A program made the position numbers and the translations under genes. From NCBI GenBank assembly GCA_022825855.1, contig JAJDWB010000009.1:62001-126000 (forward strand): DNA of 64,000 nt, in the 5' to 3' direction. Shown here piece by piece: positions 17,052 to 25,721 of the stretch. Under the pieces are notes generated by a model. The model saw nothing but the letters and a program-made list of their open reading frames with translations, did not search any database and was not told the origin of the DNA. This DNA comes from Dehalococcoidia bacterium. Its GTDB lineage: Bacteria > Chloroflexota > Dehalococcoidia > Bin125. How positions within the stretch are numbered: position 1 is the stretch's first letter; each line of letters begins with the position of its first letter.

Positions 17052-17345
17052 ATGATTCAGTTTCGACACGTCCGACTGAACGAGTACCACTGCGCGATGC
17101 TGGAAGATCTGATGGTGTTCCAGGATGCGCCCGAACCTCGGGTCGTGATTGTTGAAGAGCGAGTGTCGGCCGACGGTCTGATCTTCCGTCCGGCGCTGCG
17201 CCATTCGGGTTATCACCCCGGCGTGCTGGCCAAGCTCGCCGAGCACGGGCTCGTCGATCTGACGCATGTCGGCGAAGATCGCTATCGGGTGTACGTGACG
17301 CCGGTGGGCCGCGACTGTTACGACGACATGTGCGGGTTAACGTGA
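17052..17345 (+). CDS. Small winged-helix-like protein
   Basis: A 97-residue protein of no family I can name. The second half (GVLAKLAEHGLVDLTHVGED then YRVYVTPVGRDCYDDM) has the helix-turn-helix plus wing pattern of MarR/PadR-like domains. The N-terminus is beta-rich. Its stop TGA overlaps the GTG start of the next gene (GTGA), which implies coupled translation with the MutY-like protein. A DNA-binding role is inferred from pattern only. Confidence 0.6.
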   Translation: MIQFRHVRLNEYHCAMLEDLMVFQDAPEPRVVIVEERVSADGLIFRPALRHSGYHPGVLAKLAEHGLVDLTHVGEDRYRVYVTPVGRDCYDDMCGLT

Positions 17346-18286
17346 CGAGTCGCGCCGGTCGGGCGGACGAGCCCGAGCTGCCGCGTCCGCTGTCGCCGCA
17401 ACGTCTGGGCGCGATTCGCAAGCGGCTGCTGGACTGGTACGACGAGCACGAGCAGCCGTTTCCCTGGCGCACGAGCGGCGATCCGTACGCGGCGCTGGTC
17501 GCGGCGGTTTGCGCGCAGCAGACGCAGATGTCGCGCGTGCTGCAGATCTACGAACGCTGGATGGCGGCGTTCCCGACGATTGAGGCTCTGGCCTCGGCCG
17601 GCGACGCCGAAGCGTTGCGGGTCTGGGATCGCGCGGGCTATCCGCGGCGCGCGTTGTACTTGCATCGCACGGCGCGGATCGTGTGTGAGCGTCACGGCGG
17701 CGTGCTGCCCCGCGAGCGGGAGGCGCTGTTGGCGCTGCCCGGCGTGGGTCCGTTCACGGCGGCGATCGTGCAGAACTTCGGTCATGGCATTGACGCGGCG
17801 GCGATTGACACCAATATCGTTCGCGTGCTGGGGCGGGTGCTGTTCGGCGACCTGCAACCGGCGCGTGATACGCCCCAGACAAGCGTTCGCTGGGCGGCGG
17901 AGCGGTTGTTACCAGATGGGCAAGCGACCCGTTGGAATCCGGCGCTGATGGACTTCGGCGCGGCCGTCTGCGCGCCGACGCCGACATGCGGACAGTGTCC
18001 GTTGACGACGCTTTGCGCGGCGTATCCCCGCTTCGACGTCGGCGAACGGGCTGAAGCGGTCCGGGCTCAGGCACGATTTCGCGGATCGCAACGGGAGCTG
18101 CGCGGGCTGGCGATATCACAACTTAGGGAGAGCGACGTACCAGTACTGAACACAGTTGTGATCGCACGTGTGGCGCGGGAGGCGGAGGTCAAGCAATCGC
18201 GCGTGACGCTGGCGGTGAATTCACTGATCGAGGACGGATTGATTCGGCTGACGGACGGTTATCTCCAACTTGGCTCGGGCGACTAG
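17342..18286 (+). CDS. MutY-like HhH-GPD glycosylase homologue, catalytic Glu missing
   Basis: From GTG 17342 (ATG 17330 is an alternative) the protein has 314 residues. Residues about 20-225 align with MutY: WYDEHEQPFPWR, the helix-hairpin-helix LPGVGPFTAAI, the conserved Asp in AAIDTNIVRVLGR, and a [4Fe-4S] loop CAPTPTCGQCPLTTLC. MutY enzymes remove A opposite 8-oxoG using a Glu in SEVMLQQTQ. Here the matching segment is VAAVCAQQTQ, with Ala55 at the Glu position. The C-terminal NUDIX-like recognition domain is absent and is replaced by about 70 residues resembling a winged helix. Activity or specificity must therefore differ, or the protein is non-catalytic. Confidence 0.85.
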   Translation: MTSRAGRADEPELPRPLSPQRLGAIRKRLLDWYDEHEQPFPWRTSGDPYAALVAAVCAQQTQMSRVLQIYERWMAAFPTIEALASAGDAEALRVWDRAGYPRRALYLHRTARIVCERHGGVLPREREALLALPGVGPFTAAIVQNFGHGIDAAAIDTNIVRVLGRVLFGDLQPARDTPQTSVRWAAERLLPDGQATRWNPALMDFGAAVCAPTPTCGQCPLTTLCAAYPRFDVGERAEAVRAQARFRGSQRELRGLAISQLRESDVPVLNTVVIARVAREAEVKQSRVTLAVNSLIEDGLIRLTDGYLQLGSGD

Positions 18287-18317
18287 TTGACGGTCACGGT
18301 TGACGAATGCGTATACT
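18287..18317 (+). promoter_or_regulatory. Possible sigma-70-type promoter
   Basis: TTGACG at 18287-18292 and TATACT at 18312-18317 are separated by 19 bases, slightly long. They lie in the 117-base gap before the coiled-coil/winged-helix gene. Weak but plausible. Confidence 0.3.
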
Positions 18318-18403
18318 TACGTGTGCGTCGGCTCGAAGCGCGGAGTCGACAGTCAACACACACGCACTCAGCCGACGAGGCTTAAGAGAGGACAACGATC
18401 ATC

Positions 18404-18934
18404 ATGGCGGATCAGTTTGCAGATCAACTGCGAGCAGAGCTCGCGGGAATTCAGTCGGAGATTTCGCGGCTTGAGAACAAGCGCCGTCTGATCCAGGAGT
18501 TGATTGACAACGAGAGCGGCAGCGGTTCGGCCTCCGGCCAGGGTCGGGCGCCGGCGAAGCGTCGCGCGACGCGGCGGTCGGGTGGGTCGGCTCCAGCCAA
18601 GCGACAACGGCGGCCGCGCGGTCTGATCACGGGCAAGGTGCGCGAGTTTCTCGGTCAGCAGAGCGAGCCGGTGCACGCGACCGAGATCCTGGCCTTCCTG
18701 GAGCGCAACGACGCCGCGCCGCAGTCGGCCAAGCCGATGCCGACGCTGCAGTCGACGCTGCAGCGAATGAAGGAGATGGGCGAGATTGAGAACAAGGGCC
18801 GCAATCGCTGGGCCCTGGCCTCGTCGGGCAACGGCTCGCAGCCCGCGCCGGCGCCGGCGGAGTCGCGCAGCGACGGTCCGCCGGTCGTGACCTCGACGAC
18901 AACGTTCGGCAACCGTCCGACCCTCTCGCAGTAG
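18404..18934 (+). CDS. Coiled-coil plus winged-helix protein (DNA-binding candidate)
   Basis: A 176-residue protein in three parts. Residues 1-45 are a heptad-rich coiled coil (LRAELAGIQSEISRLENKRR). Residues 50-75 are a strongly basic, Arg/Lys-rich hinge. Residues 78-145 look like a winged helix (ITGKVREFLGQQSEPVHATE, then LQSTLQRMKEMGEIENKG). The Ser/Thr/Pro tail appears disordered. The arrangement suggests a dimeric nucleoid or regulatory protein. I do not recognise a named family. It has its own upstream gap with a possible promoter. Confidence 0.65.
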   Translation: MADQFADQLRAELAGIQSEISRLENKRRLIQELIDNESGSGSASGQGRAPAKRRATRRSGGSAPAKRQRRPRGLITGKVREFLGQQSEPVHATEILAFLERNDAAPQSAKPMPTLQSTLQRMKEMGEIENKGRNRWALASSGNGSQPAPAPAESRSDGPPVVTSTTTFGNRPTLSQ

Positions 18935-19067
18935 CGCCTCACAGTTGTGCTCAGAGGTGCGCCGCACCTGGGCGGCGAGAGCCGGTAGCATATCCGCAGT
19001 CACGCGTCGCTCCGCGCCGACGCTCGCAGGTGCCCGGCGCGCGAGTATCTACCAGAGAGTGTTCACC

Positions 19068-19388
19068 ATGCTGTTTGAACTACGTCAGTACACGATCAAC
19101 GAGGGACGACGGGAAGAGTTCGTCAACCTGATGGAAGAGAAAGTGATCCCCTTCCAGATCGCCCAGGGCATGACGATTCTCGGCTCGTTCGTATCGGAAG
19201 AGGACGAGACGACATACGTGTGGATTCGACGCTTCCACTCCGAAGCGGAGCGGGAGCGGCTCTACGAAGCGGTCTACGACTCGGACTACTGGAAGACCGA
19301 GATTGCGCCCAGCGTGGGTGAAATGATGAACCGTGAATCGATCTCAGTGAAACGTCTCGAAGCGACACCGCGATCTGCGATCCAGTAA
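19068..19388 (+). CDS. NIPSNAP family protein
   Basis: A 106-residue ferredoxin-like alpha+beta barrel protein of the NIPSNAP family. The start ATG 19068 gives the family's signature beginning MLFELRQYTINEGRREEF. Further matches are GSFVSEED with YVWIRRF and YDSDYWK. Members are often beside oxygenases or acyl-CoA genes; their activity is unknown. It precedes the thioesterase by 34 bases and is probably cotranscribed. Confidence 0.88.
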   Translation: MLFELRQYTINEGRREEFVNLMEEKVIPFQIAQGMTILGSFVSEEDETTYVWIRRFHSEAERERLYEAVYDSDYWKTEIAPSVGEMMNRESISVKRLEATPRSAIQ

Positions 19389-19422
19389 GTCACGAACGAG
19401 ATCCCCGGCCGGACGAGACTGC

Positions 19423-20256
19423 ATGACGTCGATGGCGCCGGGCGATCCGCTGTTCACGTTCGACGGCGAGTGTTACCTGCCGACCGATCGGTCGCGAGGC
19501 CCCTGGTCGCCCGACGCGCTGCACGGCAGCCCGGTGGCGGCGCTGATCACCTATTGCGTCGAACGCCGCCTGGGTGAGCTTGCGCAACAGCCAAACGGCC
19601 AGACCGCGGACAGTCCGGCGGTCAACCTGCGGGTGGCGCGGCAAACGATTGAGCTGTTCCGCCCGGTCCCGTTCGACCGGCTGCGGGTCGAGATTGAGCC
19701 GGTGCGGATCGGGCGTCGGATCGCGGTGTTTCAGACGCGAGTGCAGAGCGGGAGCAAGCTGCTGACGCAGGCGTCGACGCTGTGCCTGCGAGGCTCGGCC
19801 GAGCTCGGATCGGTCGGCGCGGAGTTTGCCGCCCAGGCCCCGGGCACGCCGGAAGAGGCGACGCCGAACCGAGTCGACAGAGAAGGCAACCGCTGGGTGT
19901 CGTATCCGGGCACGCTGGAGATGCGCCACGTGGTCGCACCGGGCGGGTCAGAGGCGCCGGCCGTCTGGATCCGCGCCGACGCACCGGTAGTGGCCGAAGC
20001 GCCGTTCACACCAGCCGTGCGGGCGGCGAGCATCGCCGACTTCGTCTCGCCGTTCGCCAACATGCAGCCCGGGCGCAGCGGTTATGTGAATGCCGACATC
20101 ACGATGCACCTGCATCGCGCTCCCGAGGGCGAGTGGCAGTTCCTGCGGGTCGTGTCGAGGGGCGCGAGCGACGGGATTGCCAACGCGCAGGCGGTGTTGG
20201 GCGATCGACGGGGCGCGTACGGGGCGAGTTCGGCGGCAAGCCTGATCAACCTGTAG
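19423..20256 (+). CDS. Acyl-CoA thioesterase-like double hot-dog protein
   Basis: A 277-residue protein of the thioesterase family with two hot-dog halves. The N-terminal half has GPWSPDALHGSPVAALI and a long helix; the C-terminal half has PSIADF-like ASIADFVSPFAN, DITMHLHRAPEGEWQFLRV and SRGASDGIANAQAVLGD. This matches TesB-like or thioesterase-superfamily enzymes that hydrolyse acyl-CoA. The substrate is not readable. It is probably in an operon with the NIPSNAP gene. Confidence 0.85.
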   Translation: MTSMAPGDPLFTFDGECYLPTDRSRGPWSPDALHGSPVAALITYCVERRLGELAQQPNGQTADSPAVNLRVARQTIELFRPVPFDRLRVEIEPVRIGRRIAVFQTRVQSGSKLLTQASTLCLRGSAELGSVGAEFAAQAPGTPEEATPNRVDREGNRWVSYPGTLEMRHVVAPGGSEAPAVWIRADAPVVAEAPFTPAVRAASIADFVSPFANMQPGRSGYVNADITMHLHRAPEGEWQFLRVVSRGASDGIANAQAVLGDRRGAYGASSAASLINL

Positions 20257-20330
20257 CCGGACGTCCGACTTGCGGGTCCGGGCGGCCCGATCGGATAGCG
20301 GCAAGGTCGCAGGATCGATAGTCTCTAGCC

Positions 20331-22385
20331 ATGGCCGGACGCATCGTTGGAATGATTACCGTGCTCACGCTGGCCGGCGTGTTGGTGTCGGCGGCGGTCC
20401 TGATGTTCCTGGCGTTTGACGCGGAGGATGATTCGGAGCGGCGCTCGGCCGATCTGTTCGCGAAATCGGTAGCGCGTTCGCTGTTGGATGCCGACATTCG
20501 CGGGCTGTCGGATGCGGAGGTGGACGCCCTGATCCGCCTGAACGCCCCCGACCCGATGGGCGAGGCGGAGGAGGACGGGGCGGAATTGACGCACATCTGG
20601 GTGTTCAATCCGGAGGCCAGGCTGGTGGCGTCTTCGCAGGGCGCACCGACCGCCGGACGCGGAGAGATCACCGTGGCCCGCCAGGCGATCCGCAGCGAAA
20701 GCGGGACGACGGTCAACTCGTTGCCCAACGGCGACGTGGCCGGCACGACGGTCGTGCGCAACCGCGACGGCGACGTGACGGGCGCCGTCCGGGTCCAGTT
20801 CAGCAGCAGCCGGATCGGCAACCACTTCGATGTCTACCGGGCCGAGTACCTGATCGGGATCGCGGCGATCCTCGTGGCGCTGGTGCTGGGCAGTTGGTTC
20901 CTCTCGCGCCGGCTGGCGCGTCCAATTGGGCTGATGGTGGATGCGGCGCGGGCGGTCGAGATGGGCCGCCAGCCCGAACCGGCGGCCGCGGCCTCGCTGC
21001 GCAACACGTCGCTGACCCGTGACGAGTACGGCGAACTGGCTGGCGTGTTCCTCGACATGGCCCGCGAGGTCGGCGCGCGTGAGATTCAACTGAACTCGCT
21101 GGTCGAGGCACGGACCGAGGAGCTCTCGGTCAAGAATCGGGCGCTCGAGGACGCGCAACAGGAGATTCGCAACGACCTCGAGATGGCGCACTCGGTGCAG
21201 GCCGCGCTGGTGCCGTCCGACCTGCCCGAGGATCCGCGCGCCGGCGTGGCGGCGTACATGACGCCGGCGCTCGAAGTGGGCGGCGACTTCTACGACGCGT
21301 TCATCACCGACGACGGGCGGTTGGCCTTCTCGATCGCGGACGTCTCGGGCAAAGGCGTGGCCTCGGCGTTGATGATGGCCGTCGGCCGCGCATTGCTGCG
21401 CAGCGCCGCCAACCAGCACCCAGATCCGAGCGAGGCGATCGCCTCGACCAACGACCAGCTCTGCTCGATGAATCCCAAGGAGCTGTTCATCACCGCGTTC
21501 TTCGGCGTGATCGACATGGAGTTGGGCACGCTGACCTACGTCAACGCCGGCCACGATCCGCCCTACATCATGAACTCGCACGGCACGCCGGAGATGATCC
21601 CGCATACCGGCGGGATCGCGCTGGGCGTGCTGCCGGGTCTGAGCTACGCCGAAACCACGCTGCCGCTCGATCCCGATATCAGCATGTTCCTCTACACCGA
21701 CGGGATCACCGAAGCGGAGAACGCGACCGGCCAGCAGTTCGGCCGGGATCGGCTGGAGCAGCGGCTGGCAGAGCTCGCGGACGAGCCGCCGCAGAAGATG
21801 ATGGACGACATCCTGACCGATCTGGCGGCGTTCCGCGGCGATGCCAAGCAGTTCGACGACATTACCTGCCTGGCGTTGCGGTTCAACGGGGCGCAGCTGT
21901 CGTCCGACACGTACATTCCCGGCCAGGGCGACGCAAGGCTGGCGTCGGGTTGGCGGCGGATGGTGGTGCAGCCGTCGCTGGATACGTCGCTGCCGAGGGT
22001 CGCGGCGTTCATCGAGCGCTTCGCCGAGTCGGAAGGCTTCGACGCGACGGAGGTGTTCAAGCTCAACTTGGCCTTGGACGAGCTGCTGACCAACACCCTG
22101 GAGCACGGCTTCCCCGACGACACGGACGAAGCGGAGATCACGGTCGCGCTGCGCAGCGAGGGCGAAGTCGTCGTCGCGCGCTACGAGGACAACGGTCCGG
22201 AGTTCAATCCGCTGGAAGCGACGGAGCAGGACACCGAGCTGGAGCTGGATGAACGGCCAATCGGCGGGCTGGGTCTGCAACTGATAGTGGCATCGTTCGA
22301 TGCAGTAAGCTATGAACGAGTCAATGACCGCAACGTGACGACGCTGAGACAACGACGAGCGACGACAGGCGACGACCTCGACTAG
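20331..22385 (+). CDS. SpoIIE/RsbU phosphatase fused to HAMP and HATPase (RsbW-like) domains
   Basis: A 684-residue membrane signalling protein. One TM helix lies at 7-29, an extracytoplasmic sensor at about 30-180, and a second TM at about 181-200. A HAMP domain (RRLARPIGLMVDAARAVEMG) and a coiled coil lead to a PP2C/SpoIIE phosphatase with GGDFYDAF, IADVSGKGVASALMM and FLYTDGITEAEN, the metal-binding aspartates being intact. The C-terminal GHKL domain has NLALDELLTNTLEHG, the N box of an anti-sigma kinase. The protein could both phosphorylate and dephosphorylate a STAS antagonist. That partner is the next gene, 39 bases downstream. Confidence 0.92.
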   Translation: MAGRIVGMITVLTLAGVLVSAAVLMFLAFDAEDDSERRSADLFAKSVARSLLDADIRGLSDAEVDALIRLNAPDPMGEAEEDGAELTHIWVFNPEARLVASSQGAPTAGRGEITVARQAIRSESGTTVNSLPNGDVAGTTVVRNRDGDVTGAVRVQFSSSRIGNHFDVYRAEYLIGIAAILVALVLGSWFLSRRLARPIGLMVDAARAVEMGRQPEPAAAASLRNTSLTRDEYGELAGVFLDMAREVGAREIQLNSLVEARTEELSVKNRALEDAQQEIRNDLEMAHSVQAALVPSDLPEDPRAGVAAYMTPALEVGGDFYDAFITDDGRLAFSIADVSGKGVASALMMAVGRALLRSAANQHPDPSEAIASTNDQLCSMNPKELFITAFFGVIDMELGTLTYVNAGHDPPYIMNSHGTPEMIPHTGGIALGVLPGLSYAETTLPLDPDISMFLYTDGITEAENATGQQFGRDRLEQRLAELADEPPQKMMDDILTDLAAFRGDAKQFDDITCLALRFNGAQLSSDTYIPGQGDARLASGWRRMVVQPSLDTSLPRVAAFIERFAESEGFDATEVFKLNLALDELLTNTLEHGFPDDTDEAEITVALRSEGEVVVARYEDNGPEFNPLEATEQDTELELDERPIGGLGLQLIVASFDAVSYERVNDRNVTTLRQRRATTGDDLD

Positions 22386-22424
22386 GTTCACCAGAATCCG
22401 CGTTCACGACAGAGGAGCTGCCCG

Positions 22425-22760
22425 ATGGTTGATCTATACCCCGAATACGACAACGCCGTGCTGGTGCTGAATCCGTTGGGCCGGATCGACGGGACCAACG
22501 CCAAGGCCTTCGAGGAGGCCTTGCTGGGCCGAATCGACGCGGGCGATCACAACATTCTGATGAACTTCGAGGGGATCAACTACATCTCTTCGGCGGGCCT
22601 GCGGGTGCTGTTGATGGCGGCCAAGCGGACGAGTCAGTCGGCGGGCAAGCTGGCGCTCTGCGCGGTGCAGGACCACATCCAGGAAGTGTTCAAGTTCTCG
22701 GGCTTCGCCGAGATTATTCCGATCCACGACGATCGGCCGCAGGCGCTGAACACCTTCTAG
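22425..22760 (+). CDS. STAS-domain anti-sigma factor antagonist
   Basis: A 111-residue STAS protein. The phosphorylation site region is intact as NYISSAGLRVLL, with Ser55/Ser56 at the usual target position. GAGGAG precedes ATG 22425. In the known partner-switch scheme the unphosphorylated STAS protein binds the kinase and frees a sigma factor. No sigma factor is encoded nearby, so the output is elsewhere or is enzyme activity rather than transcription. It forms an operon with the SpoIIE/HATPase gene. Confidence 0.92.
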   Translation: MVDLYPEYDNAVLVLNPLGRIDGTNAKAFEEALLGRIDAGDHNILMNFEGINYISSAGLRVLLMAAKRTSQSAGKLALCAVQDHIQEVFKFSGFAEIIPIHDDRPQALNTF

Positions 22761-22789
22761 CGCGCTCGCCGACCGGCGACACACGATCA

Positions 22790-22845
22790 CGCCGCCCCTG
22801 CATCAGCCGCGCCCGGAGACGCGGGCGCTGGATGCGAGGGCGGCG
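22790..22845. terminator. Long imperfect hairpin between convergent genes
   Basis: CGCCGCCCCTGCATC... pairs with ...GATGCGAGGGCGGCG around a GAGA loop, giving a stem of about 25 bases with a few mismatches. It is followed by TTTGTTGTG on the plus strand. Its place between the convergent STAS and aminotransferase genes fits a bidirectional terminator. Confidence 0.55.
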
Positions 22846-22871
22846 TTTGTTGTGCCCGGAAGCACTGGTTC

Positions 22872-24239
22872 CTAGAGGCCGAGCTCCGACTCGAGCTTGG
22901 CGATGGCGCGGGAGATGCGATTGACGAGTTCGTCGGCCTCTTCCAGGTTGGTCGTCAGCGGCGGGGCGAAGGGGATGGCGGCGCCGCCTCGGGCGAGCAC
23001 GCCTTCGTCGCGCAGGTACTGGGTGACGCGAGCCTGGACGTTGTCGGCCTCGTCGAAGTCCTCGCCGCTGGCGGGATCCTTCTTCAGTTCGATCACCTGC
23101 ATCAGGCCGATGCCCCGGGTGTGGTGAATCGTGCGGTGTTCCTCGCGCAACTGGACGAGTCGCGAGCGGACGTGCTCGCCGACGCGGGCCGAGTTCTCGA
23201 CCAGGCCCTCGCGCTCGATGATGTTCAGGTTGCCCAGGGCGACGGCGCAGGAGACCGGGTTGGCGCCCCAGGTAATGCCGCCGATCGTGCCGTCCTTGCC
23301 GGCCTCCTCGAAGGTGCGCGCGATCTGGTCGTTGACCAGCGTCGCCGCGATCGGCGAGTAGCCGGACGAAATCTGCTTGGCGGTGGTCATGATGTCCGGT
23401 TCGACGTCGAAGTGGTCCATGCCGAACCACTTGCCGGTGCGGCCGAAGCCGTTGATCACCTCGTCCGCGATCAGCACGATGTCGTGCTTGTCGCAGATCT
23501 CGCGCAGGGTCTTCCAGTAGGCCTTGTCCGGGACCCAGCTGCCATTGGCGGTTGAGATCGGCTCGGCGATCATGGCGGCAACCGTGCCGGGGCCGGCGGC
23601 CATGATCGTGTCCTCGATCGTGCGGGCGCAGAACACGTCGCAGTCGGGGAAGGTCTTTTCGTAGGGGCAGCGGTCGCAGTTGACGTTGGGCACGTGGATC
23701 GAGCCCGGCACGAGCGGCTCGTAGGGCGCGCGCATCGAGTAGGCGGCAGCGTTGACCGAGAGCGCGCCGGCGGTCTGGCCGTGGTAGGAACCGATCCGCG
23801 AGATAACCTTGAACTTCTCGCCGTTGCCGCGGATGTGGTGGTAGTGCTTGGCGATCTTGAGGGCGTTCTCGACCGCCTCGGAGCCTCCGTTGACGAAGAC
23901 CGCCTTGCGGATCGTGGAGGGCGTCAGCTCGAAGAGCTTGGACGCCAGCGCGACCGCCGGCTCGGAGGCGTAGGCGAAGGTGTTCTGGTAGGCGAGGTTG
24001 GACATCTGCTCGTGGGCGATGTCAGCCAGCTCGGTGCGCCCGTGTCCGACGGCGTTGAGCCAGAGACCCGACATGGCGTCGATGTACTCGCGGCCCTGAT
24101 CGTCGTGGAGGAAGATGCCCTCACCCTTGCGGATCACCAGCAGACCGTCGTCGGCTGCGAGATCGGCGTGGGATTGGGTGGGGATCCAGAGGTGCTCCAG
24201 CGATTGCTGTCGGAGTTCCGCCTGCGTCTGCGTAGTCAT
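22872..24239 (-). CDS. Class III PLP-dependent aminotransferase
   Basis: A 455-residue aminotransferase from ATG 24239; upstream in-frame ATGs lack support. Class III features are NGGSEAVENALKIAKHYH (phosphate-binding), SYHGQTAGALS, the LIADEVINGFGRTG aspartate segment and the PLP lysine in TTAKQISSGYSP. It resembles omega-amino acid:pyruvate, putrescine or beta-alanine aminotransferases. Substrate choice within this class cannot be told from motifs. It lies 65 bases downstream of a GNAT gene on the same strand. Confidence 0.9.
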   Translation of the reverse strand: MTTQTQAELRQQSLEHLWIPTQSHADLAADDGLLVIRKGEGIFLHDDQGREYIDAMSGLWLNAVGHGRTELADIAHEQMSNLAYQNTFAYASEPAVALASKLFELTPSTIRKAVFVNGGSEAVENALKIAKHYHHIRGNGEKFKVISRIGSYHGQTAGALSVNAAAYSMRAPYEPLVPGSIHVPNVNCDRCPYEKTFPDCDVFCARTIEDTIMAAGPGTVAAMIAEPISTANGSWVPDKAYWKTLREICDKHDIVLIADEVINGFGRTGKWFGMDHFDVEPDIMTTAKQISSGYSPIAATLVNDQIARTFEEAGKDGTIGGITWGANPVSCAVALGNLNIIEREGLVENSARVGEHVRSRLVQLREEHRTIHHTRGIGLMQVIELKKDPASGEDFDEADNVQARVTQYLRDEGVLARGGAAIPFAPPLTTNLEEADELVNRISRAIAKLESELGL

Positions 24240-24304
24240 GCCAGGTCCTGTCGTGCCATGGGTGGTCTGGACAGGATAGGCGCAATGCCGCAGGGATGGG
24301 GCGG

Positions 24305-24910
24305 TCAGCGCTGCGCGGAAGTGGGCGCGCCCCGGGCTCGCAGATCGTAGGCCATGACCACGAGGTCGCGCAGCCGGCCGCTGCGGTCCATGACCCATCC
24401 GGGCAGCGTGGCGACGGGCTGGAATCCCAGCGACTCGAAGACGGCCTGGGCGCTGTGCTGATCGTGGGTCATGCGAGCCGAAATACGTTCGAGACCGATC
24501 GAGTCGGCGATCGCAAAGATCTCCTCGGCCAGGAAGCGGCCCAGACCCTGTCCGCGGATCTGCGAGTTGACGGTCACGCGAATCTCACCGATGTGCTCGG
24601 TCCAGCCGGCCTCGTTGTGGACCAGCGAGGCCTCGCCGACGATGTCGCCGCTGTCGACGGCCAGCACGGTGGTGGTGGTGTGGTCGTCGATGTTCTCCAG
24701 CCAGCGGTCGACGACGCCCTCGTCGGTGATGTCCCAGGGCAGGTAGAGCAGGTCGTCGCGGGAGAGCGAGCGGGCGAAGGCGAGGAATCTCGACTTGTCG
24801 GCTTCGCTCATCAGCCGCATGTCGATCTCGCGGCCGCCGCGCAGGGTGGCGCGGCTGGGGTAGCGCCGCGCGATCAGGGCGGCTTGGCGGGCGGATGCTT
24901 CGGTGGTCAT
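24305..24910 (-). CDS. GNAT family N-acetyltransferase
   Basis: A 201-residue GNAT acetyltransferase. GGGAGAAG precedes ATG 24910. The acetyl-CoA loop is present as VNSQIRGQGLGRFLAEEIF (R/Q-x-x-G-x-G/A pattern), preceded by the strand EHIGEIRVTV and followed by RISARMTHDQHSAQAVFESL, the usual C-terminal beta-alpha segment. An N-terminal extension of about 45 residues is Arg/Ala rich. The acceptor is unknown. It is probably cotranscribed with the aminotransferase. Confidence 0.87.
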   Translation of the reverse strand: MTTEASARQAALIARRYPSRATLRGGREIDMRLMSEADKSRFLAFARSLSRDDLLYLPWDITDEGVVDRWLENIDDHTTTTVLAVDSGDIVGEASLVHNEAGWTEHIGEIRVTVNSQIRGQGLGRFLAEEIFAIADSIGLERISARMTHDQHSAQAVFESLGFQPVATLPGWVMDRSGRLRDLVVMAYDLRARGAPTSAQR

Positions 24911-25043
24911 CGATCTTCTCCCGTTTCACTGTCCTGACGCGTCGGCGGCGACTCAATCTGATGCGTGCGTTCGCGTGCGCGCAGACTACCACCGACCACG
25001 CGAACTCGATGACGAACGTGCTACGACATTCGTGGGCGGGCGC

Positions 25044-25595
25044 TCAGCTCGAGGGCGGACGCCAGCGCGTGGTCTTGGGCTGCAGACGCGCGCCGCGGTC
25101 GGCGGCCGAGTCCGCTTCGATTGTGACTTCGTCGCCCGGATACATCGTGCCCTGGCGGACGACGCGGGCGTAGACGCGCGAGCGTCCGGGATGGGTCGCC
25201 TGGTTGATGCGGTTGAAATCGCCGTCGCGGAAGCAGTGGGCGATGATCCGGCAGGGCGCGGCGTATGAGGTGACCTCGACGACCACCTGCTCGCCCAGGT
25301 GCACGCGCGAGCCGGGCACCAGCTTCTTCCAGTCGACGCCGCGCACGGTGACGTTCTCGCCGGTCGTGCCCGGGCCGATCTGGTGGCCGTCGGCGCGCAG
25401 GCTGTCCAGGATCTCGGCCGAGAAGAGGCAGACGGCGCGCTCGCGACCGCCGTGATGTCGGCGGTCGCGCTGGCGGTCGCGGGTCAGGCCGAACTCGTTG
25501 ACGACGGCCTCGGGCACGGCCCGCTTGGGCACGCCGCCCGGTGAGACGTTGAGTTGTTCGATCCGTCCCGTGGTCCTGGTGCTCGGTGTGGTCAT
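25044..25595 (-). CDS. MOSC domain protein
   Basis: A 183-residue stand-alone MOSC protein. Features are RIEQLNVSPGGVPKRAV at the N-terminus, GLTRDRQRDRRHHGGRERAV, GENVTVRG and the conserved Cys in YAAPCRII. MOSC proteins handle molybdenum-cofactor sulfur or reduce N-oxygenated compounds. Its 131-base upstream gap separates it from the halogenase-like gene on the same strand, with palindromes between. No partner oxidoreductase that needs Moco is visible in the window. Confidence 0.88.
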   Translation of the reverse strand: MTTPSTRTTGRIEQLNVSPGGVPKRAVPEAVVNEFGLTRDRQRDRRHHGGRERAVCLFSAEILDSLRADGHQIGPGTTGENVTVRGVDWKKLVPGSRVHLGEQVVVEVTSYAAPCRIIAHCFRDGDFNRINQATHPGRSRVYARVVRQGTMYPGDEVTIEADSAADRGARLQPKTTRWRPPSS

Positions 25596-25660
25596 GTCGC
25601 TTGCCGCCTTGCTTCCGCAACTGGCACGATTCTAGGGCTTGCGGCGTGGCTGGTACCGGA

Positions 25661-25720
25661 GGGCCCTCATCCCCCGCTTTCGCGGGGGCAGGCTCTAACC
25701 CTCTCCCTCGGGGAGAGGGG
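25661..25720. repeat. Two extragenic palindromes
   Basis: CCCCCGCTTTCGCGGGGG is followed by CCCTCTCCCTCGGGGAGAGGG, both perfect or near-perfect hairpins. They directly abut the stop of the halogenase-like gene and could serve as its terminator. Confidence 0.85.
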
Positions 25721-25721
25721 A

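Noticed and set aside
22872-24398. Longer start for the aminotransferase (ATG 24398)
   Set aside because: The extra 53 residues are Arg/Pro/Gly-rich and overlap the GNAT gene's 3' end; ATG 24239 begins the family's normal N-terminus.
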